DNA from: Sarcodiotheca gaudichaudii
Taxonomy: Eukaryota; Rhodophyta; Florideophyceae; Gigartinales; Solieriaceae
Assembly (NCBI GenBank): GCA_032355985.1
Contig: JAUKVZ010000003.1
Location: 124,001-188,000, forward strand
DNA length: 64,000 nucleotides
Direction: 5' to 3'
Part shown: piece by piece, positions 7,832-15,649 of the stretch
How the letters are laid out: each line of letters opens with the position of its first letter
How positions within the stretch are numbered: the first letter of the stretch is position 1
Made by a program: the position numbers and the translations under genes
The notes under the pieces: generated by a model
What the model saw: only the letters and a program-made list of their open reading frames with translations
Told to the model about the DNA's origin: nothing
Database searches by the model: none

Positions 7832-8994
7832 TCGTTGAGCGCCTTGAGCGCTTCACGCCCCGGCTGGCGCAGCGCGCCGATCATCAGCCCCGTCAGCGCC
7901 GCCATCGTCACATCGTGCCGATGTTCAAAGAGCCATGTCACGACGCGGCTGAAGAGCGCCACGCCGACGAGCACACCAGCCAGAAAGACACCGAGAAACG
8001 CCGCATCGCTCCACCAGACATGCCCGGCCAGCGATGAAAGAGCGCCCGGCTCGCGACCCAGCAGCGACAGCGCGCCATCGATGGCGCCATGAATGGCGCT
8101 GAGCACGGCGTGATACTGCCCGAGGAACAGCAGCAGAAACGACCCGCTCAGTCCGGGCAGGATCATCGCGGAGATGGCGATGGCGCCGCAGGCGAAGATC
8201 CAGAGATAACTCGCCCGACTCTCCTGCATGACGAGCAGGTTCGGCGGATCGGCGAGAAACCACTCGACTTCCTCATCCGTCCGCATGACGAACACATGGG
8301 CGAATAACGCCTCAGCTTCCGGCGTCAGCACGTCCTTCTCATCGAAGAATGCGAATCGAACATCATCTCGCTGCGCCTCGGGTGTCGCGGCAAGCGCTGC
8401 GCTTCGAATAACTTCAACATCCGCCGGATCACGAAGCTTCGCCGGATAAAACACCGTCATGCCGGCCGCGGATACCTGCGCCGGGCGAAGCGACAGCCCA
8501 TCCGGCGTCAGCCCGACGAACAGGAATGCAAGGATGGCGAACACGATCGCGGCGACGAAATCGCTGATCGTCCGCTGCTTCATGCGCGCAAAGGGCATCC
8601 ATGCGGACGCGAGAATCAGACCGAAAAAGAATGCGTACGTCGGGCCCGGATGATCCTCCATCAGGCCGGGAATCAAGCGACTCATCGCAAGGATGGCGAT
8701 GACGATGCCAAGACCCAGCGGAGCAAGCACCGCCCAGTGAATCGAGAAGAGTGCGGCTCGCGATCTGCTGAAGCTTCCGCGAATCGCCTCGAACAGGAAT
8801 TTCGGACTGATCGATTTCAGCGCAACGACGAATCGCTCGTAGACGCCAGTGATGAAGGCGATCGTCCCCCCGCTGACGCCGGGCACGATATCGGCGGCGC
8901 CCATGGCCAGACCGCGCAGAAACAGCCCGAGCGCATCAGCTGGTGCGAACCTCGGCGTCTCCAATTCAAGCTGGCGAACCTGGGCTTCGTCCAC
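7690..8994 (-). CDS. DUF368 polyprenyl-phosphate translocase family protein
   Basis: 434 residues from GTG 8994, chosen because AAAGGGAG lies 6-7 bases upstream; a longer GTG start at 9033 lacks this. It is polytopic, with the family signature GAADIVPGVSGGTIAFITGVYERF near the N-terminus and its repeat AISAMILPGLSGSFLLLFLGQY in the middle, the inverted-repeat layout of DUF368. Members (PopT) have been shown to recycle undecaprenyl phosphate across the cytoplasmic membrane. A ~130-residue insertion between the two repeats carries an acidic, soluble-looking stretch (TPEAQRDDVRFAFFDEKD). Confidence 0.85.
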   Translation of the reverse strand: MDEAQVRQLELETPRFAPADALGLFLRGLAMGAADIVPGVSGGTIAFITGVYERFVVALKSISPKFLFEAIRGSFSRSRAALFSIHWAVLAPLGLGIVIAILAMSRLIPGLMEDHPGPTYAFFFGLILASAWMPFARMKQRTISDFVAAIVFAILAFLFVGLTPDGLSLRPAQVSAAGMTVFYPAKLRDPADVEVIRSAALAATPEAQRDDVRFAFFDEKDVLTPEAEALFAHVFVMRTDEEVEWFLADPPNLLVMQESRASYLWIFACGAIAISAMILPGLSGSFLLLFLGQYHAVLSAIHGAIDGALSLLGREPGALSSLAGHVWWSDAAFLGVFLAGVLVGVALFSRVVTWLFEHRHDVTMAALTGLMIGALRQPGREALKALNDQSMGESQPRLLFLILGAGVVGALLVASLAFVESRLKSGRESRASMS

Positions 8995-9144
8995 GCGTAC
9001 TCCCTTTATCGGCCTTGCCCGTCGGGCGGGCACTATAGATGGGCGCGGTCTGAGCGTCCCCTCGTCACTTCCTTGGCGAGAACGCCTTCTCTGCCCGATA
9101 CATACCGTGCGGAGCAGGCAACTTCACAGAGGAGGCGCAGGACT

Positions 9145-10203
9145 ATGAGCGTGATGGTCACCGGGGGCGCGGGCTACATCGGATCCCATGCCGTCAAGGC
9201 ATTGCTTGAGCAGGGGCACGAAGTCGTCGTCGTGGACAATCTCTCACGCGGCCACATGGAGGCCATCGATCGGCTGCGCTCACTGGCGCCGGATCGCTTC
9301 CAGTTTGTGCGATCCAATGTCGGCGAAACAGTTCACATGGAGTCCGTGCTGCGTGAGCATGCTGTGAAGTCTGTGCTTCACTTCGCCGCGCTGGCGTATG
9401 TGGGCGAGAGTGTCGACGAGCCGCTGCTCTACCATCGCAACAACTCATCCGCAGCCCTGGAGTTGCTTGAGGCCTGCGATCGCGCCGGTGTCGAACGATT
9501 CGTCTTCTCATCCACCTGCGCGACCTACGGCGAACCGGATCAGGATTCGATCCCGATCTCCGAAGACTGCCGCCAGCAGCCCATCAATCCGTACGGCTGG
9601 TCCAAGCTGCACGTCGAGCGCATCCTCGCTGACTACGCGCATCGCTGCGCCGTGATCGGCCGCCCCTTCTCATATGCCGCCCTTCGATACTTCAATGTCG
9701 CCGGCTCCGATCGCGACGGACTCATCGGCGAGCATCATGATCCCGAAACGCATCTGATCCCGGTCGTCCTGCAGGCTGCCTGCGGCGTTCGAGATCACAT
9801 CTCCATCCACGGCACGGATTACCCGACGCCTGATGGCACATGCATTCGCGACTACATCCACGTCGAAGATCTCGTCGATGCGCATCTTGTCGCGCTCAAG
9901 GCCCTCGAGCCGGCGAAGCCCGGCGGTGATCATCGCCGCTACAACCTCGGCATCGGCAAGGGATACAGCGTGCGCGAGGTGATCGAATGCGCCCGCAATG
10001 TGACCGGCCGGGATATCAAGGTGATTGAAGGTCCGCGCCGACCGGGCGATCCACCCGTGCTCTTCAGCGATCCCTCGCGCATCAACAAGGAACTCGGCTG
10101 GTCCGCGAAGACGACGGATCTCGAGTCGATGATCAACAGCGCCTGGCAGTGGATGCTCGAGCATCCGAAGGGCTACGCCACGCAGAGTCCCGCCCGCGCC
10201 TAG
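9145..10203 (+). CDS. galE: UDP-glucose 4-epimerase
   Basis: 352 residues from ATG 9145, with GAGGAGG upstream. The frame is open further upstream but that part is antisense to DUF368. The NAD-binding motif is VTGGAGYIGSHA at the N-terminus. The catalytic set is S in SSTCATYG and Y-x3-K in NPYGWSKLHVE. The substrate-side landmarks LRYFNVAGSD and DGTCIRDYIHVEDL are also present. It interconverts UDP-glucose and UDP-galactose for envelope polysaccharide. Its stop codon interlocks with that of the converging barrel gene in a shared CTAG. Confidence 0.95.
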   Translation: MSVMVTGGAGYIGSHAVKALLEQGHEVVVVDNLSRGHMEAIDRLRSLAPDRFQFVRSNVGETVHMESVLREHAVKSVLHFAALAYVGESVDEPLLYHRNNSSAALELLEACDRAGVERFVFSSTCATYGEPDQDSIPISEDCRQQPINPYGWSKLHVERILADYAHRCAVIGRPFSYAALRYFNVAGSDRDGLIGEHHDPETHLIPVVLQAACGVRDHISIHGTDYPTPDGTCIRDYIHVEDLVDAHLVALKALEPAKPGGDHRRYNLGIGKGYSVREVIECARNVTGRDIKVIEGPRRPGDPPVLFSDPSRINKELGWSAKTTDLESMINSAWQWMLEHPKGYATQSPARA

Positions 10204-10865
10204 AACGGAAACGTCACGCCCAGATACAACATGACGGTGTCCGTGCCCGGATTGCGATCCGAGCCGCCCTGATTGGCGTTGGAGAAGTGCTGCCAGCGGA
10301 CGCCGCCGACGAGACGCTGCGGACCCTCACCGAGCACATGCGTGAATCCGATCCCCGCGCGCGGCGAGAAATCAAACTCCGATCCATCATCCGGCACCGG
10401 ATGCGTCGCGCCGAGCAGGCCGATCCCCACCGACGCAAAGATGGAATAGTCCTCTTCCTGCACGAAGTGGTATCGGAACATGACGTTTAGATTGCCGCCC
10501 AGCGCATCATCGTCGTCCTGATCGAAGTACCAGCCGCTGAGTTCCAGCGAAAGCTGAAAGTCCTTCGCAAGGAAGGTGTCCAGCGAGCCGTACGCGTTGT
10601 AGTACAGCTCAGCATGCCTCCCGCCGGCCGCCAGACCGCCGCCGGCTGACCACCACCACGCGCCTGGCTCTCCGAAGCGCTTGGACTGCACCTCCGGAGC
10701 GATGTCCTCTCTGGTGGTTTCGTCATCCGCTGCGATCGCCTCCGACGGCTGATAGCGCACTGCCACATCGTCCAGCGTGAACTCCGTGTCCGCCTGTGCG
10801 GACGCACACATCGCCGACAGGGCGATCAACGTCATAAGAGATCGAGACAGGCGGCGAGCGTTCAT
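10200..10865 (-). CDS. PagL-like outer-membrane barrel (acyloxyacyl hydrolase family)
   Basis: 221 residues from ATG 10865, starting with a signal peptide ending ASAQA. After a ~40-residue acidic linker come alternating beta strands ending in ...LYLGVTFPF, the aromatic C-terminus typical of outer-membrane proteins. The motif WQHFSNANQGG with H193 and S195, followed by N-P-G, resembles the H-x-S-N active site of PagL lipid A 3-O-deacylases. The acidic residue that completes the triad is not obvious. If active it would trim lipid A, fitting lpxA and lptB elsewhere in the window. A barrel of another function is possible. Confidence 0.65.
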   Translation of the reverse strand: MNARRLSRSLMTLIALSAMCASAQADTEFTLDDVAVRYQPSEAIAADDETTREDIAPEVQSKRFGEPGAWWWSAGGGLAAGGRHAELYYNAYGSLDTFLAKDFQLSLELSGWYFDQDDDDALGGNLNVMFRYHFVQEEDYSIFASVGIGLLGATHPVPDDGSEFDFSPRAGIGFTHVLGEGPQRLVGGVRWQHFSNANQGGSDRNPGTDTVMLYLGVTFPF

Positions 10866-10966
10866 GGGCGGGAGCGTACCCGATGACTCCGGTTCACGTC
10901 CCGATTGCGGCCACATCGGCGCTGTCGATTATCATCCGCCTCCATCCGTATGAGAGCATCCACACC

Positions 10967-11176
10967 ATGAATGAAACGCGGGATCAAATCCTCAAGCTCA
11001 GCGAATCACAGATGTTCGCAGAGCGCGCCATCGAGGATCTACAGGAGCAGGTCGATCGCCTGCGCTCCAGACAGCTCGAACTCGAGCGACGGCTGCTCGC
11101 ACTGGAAGGCCACGTCGATGCGCTGGCCAAACCGGATGATGAAGAAGAGTCCGAAGACGACGAAGACCTAGCTTGA
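10967..11176 (+). CDS. slyX: SlyX-like coiled-coil protein
   Basis: 69 residues from ATG 10967. The heptad pattern ILKLSESQMFAERAIEDLQEQV followed by LRSRQLELERRLLALEG matches the short SlyX coiled-coil family, and the tail is very acidic (DDEEESEDDEDLA). The role of SlyX is unknown. It ends 9 bases inside the 3-prime end of the converging oppB-like gene. The 28 in-frame codons upstream are not expected to be translated. Confidence 0.75.
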   Translation: MNETRDQILKLSESQMFAERAIEDLQEQVDRLRSRQLELERRLLALEGHVDALAKPDDEEESEDDEDLA

Positions 11177-12145
11177 AGCCGTCCGCGGATCGATCCAGAT
11201 CAGCAGCAGATCGACGATCAGATTCATCGAGATCAGCAGTGTCGAATAAATCATCACGACGCCCATGATCAGAAACAGATCCTTCGTCAGCACGGCGTTG
11301 ACGAAGTGCTGACCCACACCCGGCACATTGAAAACCATCTCCACGACAAACGAGCCGGTCATCGCGAAAGAAGCCGCCGGCCCGAGATAGCTCAACACCG
11401 GAAGAAACGCGTTCTTCAGCGCATGCCGCAAAATGACCGTGCGCTCCGGCGCGCCCTTGGCTCGCGCCGTGCGAATGTAATCAGCGCTGAGCACATCGAT
11501 CATGCCCATCCGTGTCAGCCGCGCGATGTATGCCGCAAAGGGCAGACTCAGCGTAAACGCCGGCAGCAGCATGTCCGAGATCTGCCCCCAGCCACCGACA
11601 CGTCCCCAGCCGAGCCACACCGGGAAGATGAGCAGCAATGCCGCTCCTGTCACAAATGAAGGCAGACTGACTCCAATCAGCGCCAGCCCAAGAGACAACA
11701 TGTCCAGCAGCGAGTTGGGCTTGAGCGCCCCGATGACTCCAGCGACCATGCCGATGAGCAGGGCGAAGAAGATCGCCGCAAGTCCGAGCGCCACCGACAC
11801 AGGCAGCGTGCTGGCGATGATCTCGTTGACGGTCCAGTCCTGATGCCGAAGCGAAGGGCCGAAGTCGAAGATCGGCGCATCCGTGCGGCGCTGCGTCCAG
11901 CCCAGTCGCGCCCGCGCATATTCAACACCACTCGCCTTCTCCAGGTACTCCCAGTAGAAGACCCACGGATCATGAAGGTTGTATTGACGCTCCATCGCCT
12001 CCAGCACAGCCGCGGGTGGCTGGCGGCCTTCTTCATTGATCACCGCCGAGCCCGGCAGCGCCCACGCCAGCAGAAAGGTGATCGTGTACACGATCATCAC
12101 GATCAATGGCGCCTGCAGCAGTCGACTGAACGCCATGCGGATCAT
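11168..12145 (-). CDS. Peptide/nickel-type ABC transporter permease (OppB/DppB)
   Basis: 325 residues with six membrane segments. The family start (LLQAPLIVMIVYTITFLLAWALPG), the substrate-side loop with QYNLHDPW, and the EAA-type loop (YIRTARAKGAPERTVILRHALKNAFLPV) are clear. Its ATG overlaps the stop of the upstream substrate-binding gene as ATGA, which suggests translational coupling. The usual second permease (OppC) and ATPases (OppD, OppF) do not follow; slyX converges immediately. They may be encoded elsewhere. Confidence 0.9.
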   Translation of the reverse strand: MIRMAFSRLLQAPLIVMIVYTITFLLAWALPGSAVINEEGRQPPAAVLEAMERQYNLHDPWVFYWEYLEKASGVEYARARLGWTQRRTDAPIFDFGPSLRHQDWTVNEIIASTLPVSVALGLAAIFFALLIGMVAGVIGALKPNSLLDMLSLGLALIGVSLPSFVTGAALLLIFPVWLGWGRVGGWGQISDMLLPAFTLSLPFAAYIARLTRMGMIDVLSADYIRTARAKGAPERTVILRHALKNAFLPVLSYLGPAASFAMTGSFVVEMVFNVPGVGQHFVNAVLTKDLFLIMGVVMIYSTLLISMNLIVDLLLIWIDPRTASS

Positions 12146-13923
12146 GGGATGGGCTCGATCTTGTACAGGTACTGCATCAAACGCGGGTGCATTGACACGC
12201 CGCGCAGCTCATCGGGATCAAACTGGTAGTAGCGCACATACGTAAAGATCGGCAGCAGCGGCACGGTCTCCGTCAGCGTCATCTGCTCAGCCTCGGCGAG
12301 CAGTTCCAGACGCCGCGCCGGATCCCGCTCCTGATCCGCCCGCTTCATCAGTTCATCAAACTTTGGATCGACATAGCCTCGATCATTGTTGCCATCGCCC
12401 GTGCGATGAATATCGAGAAACGTCGTCGGATCGCCATAATCTCCAAACCATCCGCCGCGAGCGATCATGAAGTCGCCGCTCTTCAGATCATCCTTGTAGA
12501 TCTTGCTTTCCTTCGGCACGACGCGCGTGCGAACGCCCAGCGCCTCTTCCCACATCACGCTCATCGCCTGCGCGATCTTGTCGTGATAGCTGTTTGTGCT
12601 GTACAGCAACTCAACCACCGGGAAGGGCTGACCCTCGGCATTCTCCGGCACGCCGTCGCCATTGCGATCGACCCAGCCGGCCGCCTCCAGTTCTTCCCGG
12701 GCGCGCTGCGGCGAAAATGGCAGCCCGGCAATCTCCTCCGCCTCGTCGTAACCCCGGATGCTGCCGCGCGGAATCAGCGTCTCCGCGACAGGCTCCCCCT
12801 GCCGGCGCACTTTGTCGACGATGTCATTCTTGTTCACCGCCAGAGCGAAGGCGCGGCGAACACCCGCGTCGGCAAATGGATTTGCGCGCCCGCCGGGAAG
12901 CTCCGGCCTGCAGTTGAAGCTCCAGAAGTATGTGCCGAACGCCGGCGCCTTGTGCAGATCGTTGCGCTCCCCCCGCTCCTGCTGTTCGATCATCTCCGGC
13001 AGGTAATCGACGAGCACATCCTCGACCCAGCGAACCGCCCCCGTTTGAAAGGCGAGCTGCGCCGTATTTGGATCGCTCACGATCAACATCGTCACGGAGT
13101 CCGAGTTGATGGCGTCCTGATTCCAATAGAGAGGATTCCGCTCGAGCCGCGCATCGCGCTTGAATCGCCATCGCTTGAGCAGGTACGGACCATTGGTGAC
13201 GATGTGATCCGGCTTCGTCCATCCATGCCGCTGTTCAATGCGGCCGGAATCCGGATCGACGCTCGTCCATCGTTCAACAGTCTCCTCGTGCACCGGAGCA
13301 AAGGTCGAAAACGCGAGCAGATCGAGAAAGTAAGGCGTCGGCCGCTCCAGCACGATGCGCAGCGTGTGATCATCGGGCGCCGCCAGCCCGACACTGCGTC
13401 GGAACCGATCCTTCGATCGCTGCCGCAGCGCGAGAGCCTCATCGACGGACTTCTCACTGCTGGGCCTGGCCGCATACCTGGCAAGCTCCTCCGAACGCCA
13501 GTTGAAATACTCCTCGCCACCGGCGATGTGGAAGAGCATCTGCGTGTAATCCGCGGCCGTATCCGGACGAAGCGCGCGCTCCCAACTGTACATGAAATCC
13601 GCGGCGCGCACGGGATCGCCATTGCTCCATCGCGCATCCTCGCGAAGGTGGAATGTGTACACATGGCCGTCGTCGGAAACTTCCCAGCGCTCAGCGACGC
13701 CGGGCAGAATCTCATACGTCTCATTGTCCCAGCGGACGAGCCCCTCAAAGAGCGCGAAGGACATGCGAATATCCTGCTGGTAGCTGATGCGCTGCGGATC
13801 CAGCGTGAAGAGATCCGTCGCCTGAGCGAACGTGTAGTCCGATGGCGGCAGCGGCCTGTCCGAGACAATCACCGCGCCGATCGCTCCAAGCAGGAGCATC
13901 ATGGGCGCCAGCAGCTTCAGCAT
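12142..13923 (-). CDS. Oligopeptide ABC transporter substrate-binding protein (OppA-like)
   Basis: 593 residues from ATG 13923. The N-terminus MLKLLAPMMLLLGAIGAVIV is a single membrane anchor or uncleaved signal, with no lipobox cysteine. Family landmarks are DLFTLDPQRISYQQDIRM, FEGLVRWDNETYEILPGVAERWEVSDDG, FHLREDARWSNGDPVRAADFMYSW (cited for the W-S-x-G-x-P-x-x-A-x-D motif) and NKNDIVDKV. It binds peptides outside the cytoplasmic membrane for import. It overlaps oppB by four bases. The start lies 33 bases from the stop of the preceding minus-strand gene. Confidence 0.88.
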   Translation of the reverse strand: MLKLLAPMMLLLGAIGAVIVSDRPLPPSDYTFAQATDLFTLDPQRISYQQDIRMSFALFEGLVRWDNETYEILPGVAERWEVSDDGHVYTFHLREDARWSNGDPVRAADFMYSWERALRPDTAADYTQMLFHIAGGEEYFNWRSEELARYAARPSSEKSVDEALALRQRSKDRFRRSVGLAAPDDHTLRIVLERPTPYFLDLLAFSTFAPVHEETVERWTSVDPDSGRIEQRHGWTKPDHIVTNGPYLLKRWRFKRDARLERNPLYWNQDAINSDSVTMLIVSDPNTAQLAFQTGAVRWVEDVLVDYLPEMIEQQERGERNDLHKAPAFGTYFWSFNCRPELPGGRANPFADAGVRRAFALAVNKNDIVDKVRRQGEPVAETLIPRGSIRGYDEAEEIAGLPFSPQRAREELEAAGWVDRNGDGVPENAEGQPFPVVELLYSTNSYHDKIAQAMSVMWEEALGVRTRVVPKESKIYKDDLKSGDFMIARGGWFGDYGDPTTFLDIHRTGDGNNDRGYVDPKFDELMKRADQERDPARRLELLAEAEQMTLTETVPLLPIFTYVRYYQFDPDELRGVSMHPRLMQYLYKIEPIP

Positions 13924-13956
13924 GACCAAACGATAGGAAGAGAGAGAGCGCGGCGC

Positions 13957-15087
13957 CTACTGCTGGAATTCGCTCGAAGGCACATTGAACGGAGGCTTGG
14001 TGAAGACACCGTCGCGTCCGATCCATGCCTGCACCGCTGTGCGAACGCTTGAGGACTCACCCTGCTGCATCGCGGGACGAACAATCGTCTCCAGCCGCGG
14101 CGGAGGAACTTCGTCCACATTCCGGAAGAGCGCCTGCGCCGAAAGCGCCGCCACCACCTCGGAGGCGATCGCAAGCTCGTCCAGACTCGAGCTGTCCGGC
14201 TCGATGGGTTCGCCCTGCCGAGCCGAGAGCGTGCGTTCGATGAACGCCATGGCGCTTCCGCCCAGAATGCCCGCCTGACGCGCAAACTCCGGATCCAGCG
14301 AGTTGCTGCCGATGCCGGTGCGAACCTCATCACGCACAGCCACCATTGCATTGAGAAACGCCGTGTTCATGAACTCATCCGCGGCAGCGCCATTGCGCTG
14401 CGCCATCTGAGCGCTCAGGCCGCGGCACATCGCCGAGACAGCGTGATTGCGATGAGCGCCCGTCGGCGCCAGCAAAGCGCGAGATAGGCCATCAACGAGA
14501 ATCCCGTCCGATTCAGTCCCGAGATGATCCTCAAGAAGGCTGATCGCTTCGTTGATGTTCTGATCCGTCAATGCGGCGCGCTGCTCATCGACTGCCGCCA
14601 GCACATCGCCGAGGCCCCGGGCCGCCGAATAGCGCACGCCAACCGAAGGGTCTTCAAGCGCCTGAGCAAGCAGCTCGTACACCTGATCCGTCGCGACGGC
14701 CGCGCTGACATCCAGCGCCGCAATGGAAGGCCCGACCTGGGCGCCGCCAAGGCAAGTCGCCAGTTCGGGTCGAATTCGTCGCCCGTATTCGATGCGGAAT
14801 CGCCGTGAAGCGAGGTACTCCGCATTGTCGCCCGGCTGCCCGTTCGTGCGGAACACCGGCTCGATCAATGCGTCGCGAGCCATTTCCCGCGTGTCGACGT
14901 CGTCTGAGCGAAGCTTGGGAGCAAGCTCGCCGATGAACTGTTGTATAGAGGCCTCTTCAGCCTGACCGATGCTTTCAGAGGAAATCAGTTGATCCGGCAG
15001 TGTCTGAGCGCGCAGCGTCACCGAGCTTAGAGCGACGGCAAGAGCCGCAGTGACCCCAATTCGGAGCCATCGGGAGTTGATTCCCAT
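13957..15087 (-). CDS. Secreted HEAT-like repeat protein of unknown function
   Basis: 376 residues from ATG 15087. The signal peptide is MGINSRWLRIGVTAALAVALSSVTLRAQ. The body is all-helical, with repeats such as LAQALEDPSVGVRYSAARGLGDVLAAV that resemble HEAT units and GSNSLDPEFARQAGILGG. The same frame is open to 17757, but beyond 15087 it is antisense to the TPR gene and has no protein character. It sits 33 bases upstream of the oppA-like gene on the same strand. No known family is recognised. Confidence 0.7.
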   Translation of the reverse strand: MGINSRWLRIGVTAALAVALSSVTLRAQTLPDQLISSESIGQAEEASIQQFIGELAPKLRSDDVDTREMARDALIEPVFRTNGQPGDNAEYLASRRFRIEYGRRIRPELATCLGGAQVGPSIAALDVSAAVATDQVYELLAQALEDPSVGVRYSAARGLGDVLAAVDEQRAALTDQNINEAISLLEDHLGTESDGILVDGLSRALLAPTGAHRNHAVSAMCRGLSAQMAQRNGAAADEFMNTAFLNAMVAVRDEVRTGIGSNSLDPEFARQAGILGGSAMAFIERTLSARQGEPIEPDSSSLDELAIASEVVAALSAQALFRNVDEVPPPRLETIVRPAMQQGESSSVRTAVQAWIGRDGVFTKPPFNVPSSEFQQ

Positions 15088-15316
15088 GTTGAGCGCTCTC
15101 AAGAAGACGAGCCGAGTGATCAGGAAGCCCCCAGGGGCAAACATCCTGCCGCTTCGCGTCGTCTCGGAAGAAAGTTCTCCGGGACGCGGAATTGACAGGC
15201 CGAGGAAGGTATCAGTGGCCTCAGGAAGCGTCAATCCGGCGGGTGTTTGACCCTTGGCCCCCTTTCGGGACGACGCTATCCTCGCCCCCCGCCCCACTCG
15301 ATCGGAGTGGAAGCAC

Positions 15317-15649
15317 ATGCGCAACGCCATCATGATCGTACGACGACTCAACTTTCTGGCTCTCCTGGCGCTCGGCGCGACGTGGGCCGGCGCGCTGACC
15401 GTGATCGGCGCTCTGCTGCTCACGCGAGACATCATCAACTGGCCGGGGCTGGACTCGCTGGGTCGCTCCATCGGCCTGACGTTTATCGCCGCCGGGCAGT
15501 TCGTTTTCCTTGTGGTTGTGGCGGATCGCATGTTTCCTCGCGCCAATCCGCGCGTCACCATGGCCTGCGAGGCAGGGCTAGGATTGGCATTGCTCTTGGG
15601 CGTCGGCGTGTGTTCCATCCTGCTCATCGCCGGGGCCGGGGGATCCTGA
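15317..15649 (+). CDS. Small three-helix membrane protein
   Basis: 110 residues from ATG 15317, with GGAGTGGAAG upstream. There are three hydrophobic segments (LNFLALLALGATWAGALTVIGALLL, SIGLTFIAAGQFVFLVVVAD, AGLGLALLLGVGVCSILLIAG; cited for their extent). The stop TGA shares its final A with the ATG of the TPR gene at 15649 (TGATG), so the two genes are translationally coupled and probably work together. Function unknown. Confidence 0.7.
   Translation: MRNAIMIVRRLNFLALLALGATWAGALTVIGALLLTRDIINWPGLDSLGRSIGLTFIAAGQFVFLVVVADRMFPRANPRVTMACEAGLGLALLLGVGVCSILLIAGAGGS

Noticed and set aside
8650-9144. Upstream extension of galE
   Set aside because: It is antisense to the DUF368 gene; galE starts at 9145 with its NAD motif and a strong ribosome site.
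12406-14052. 548-codon plus-strand frame over oppA
   Set aside because: Antisense to a clear OppA protein; no recognisable features.
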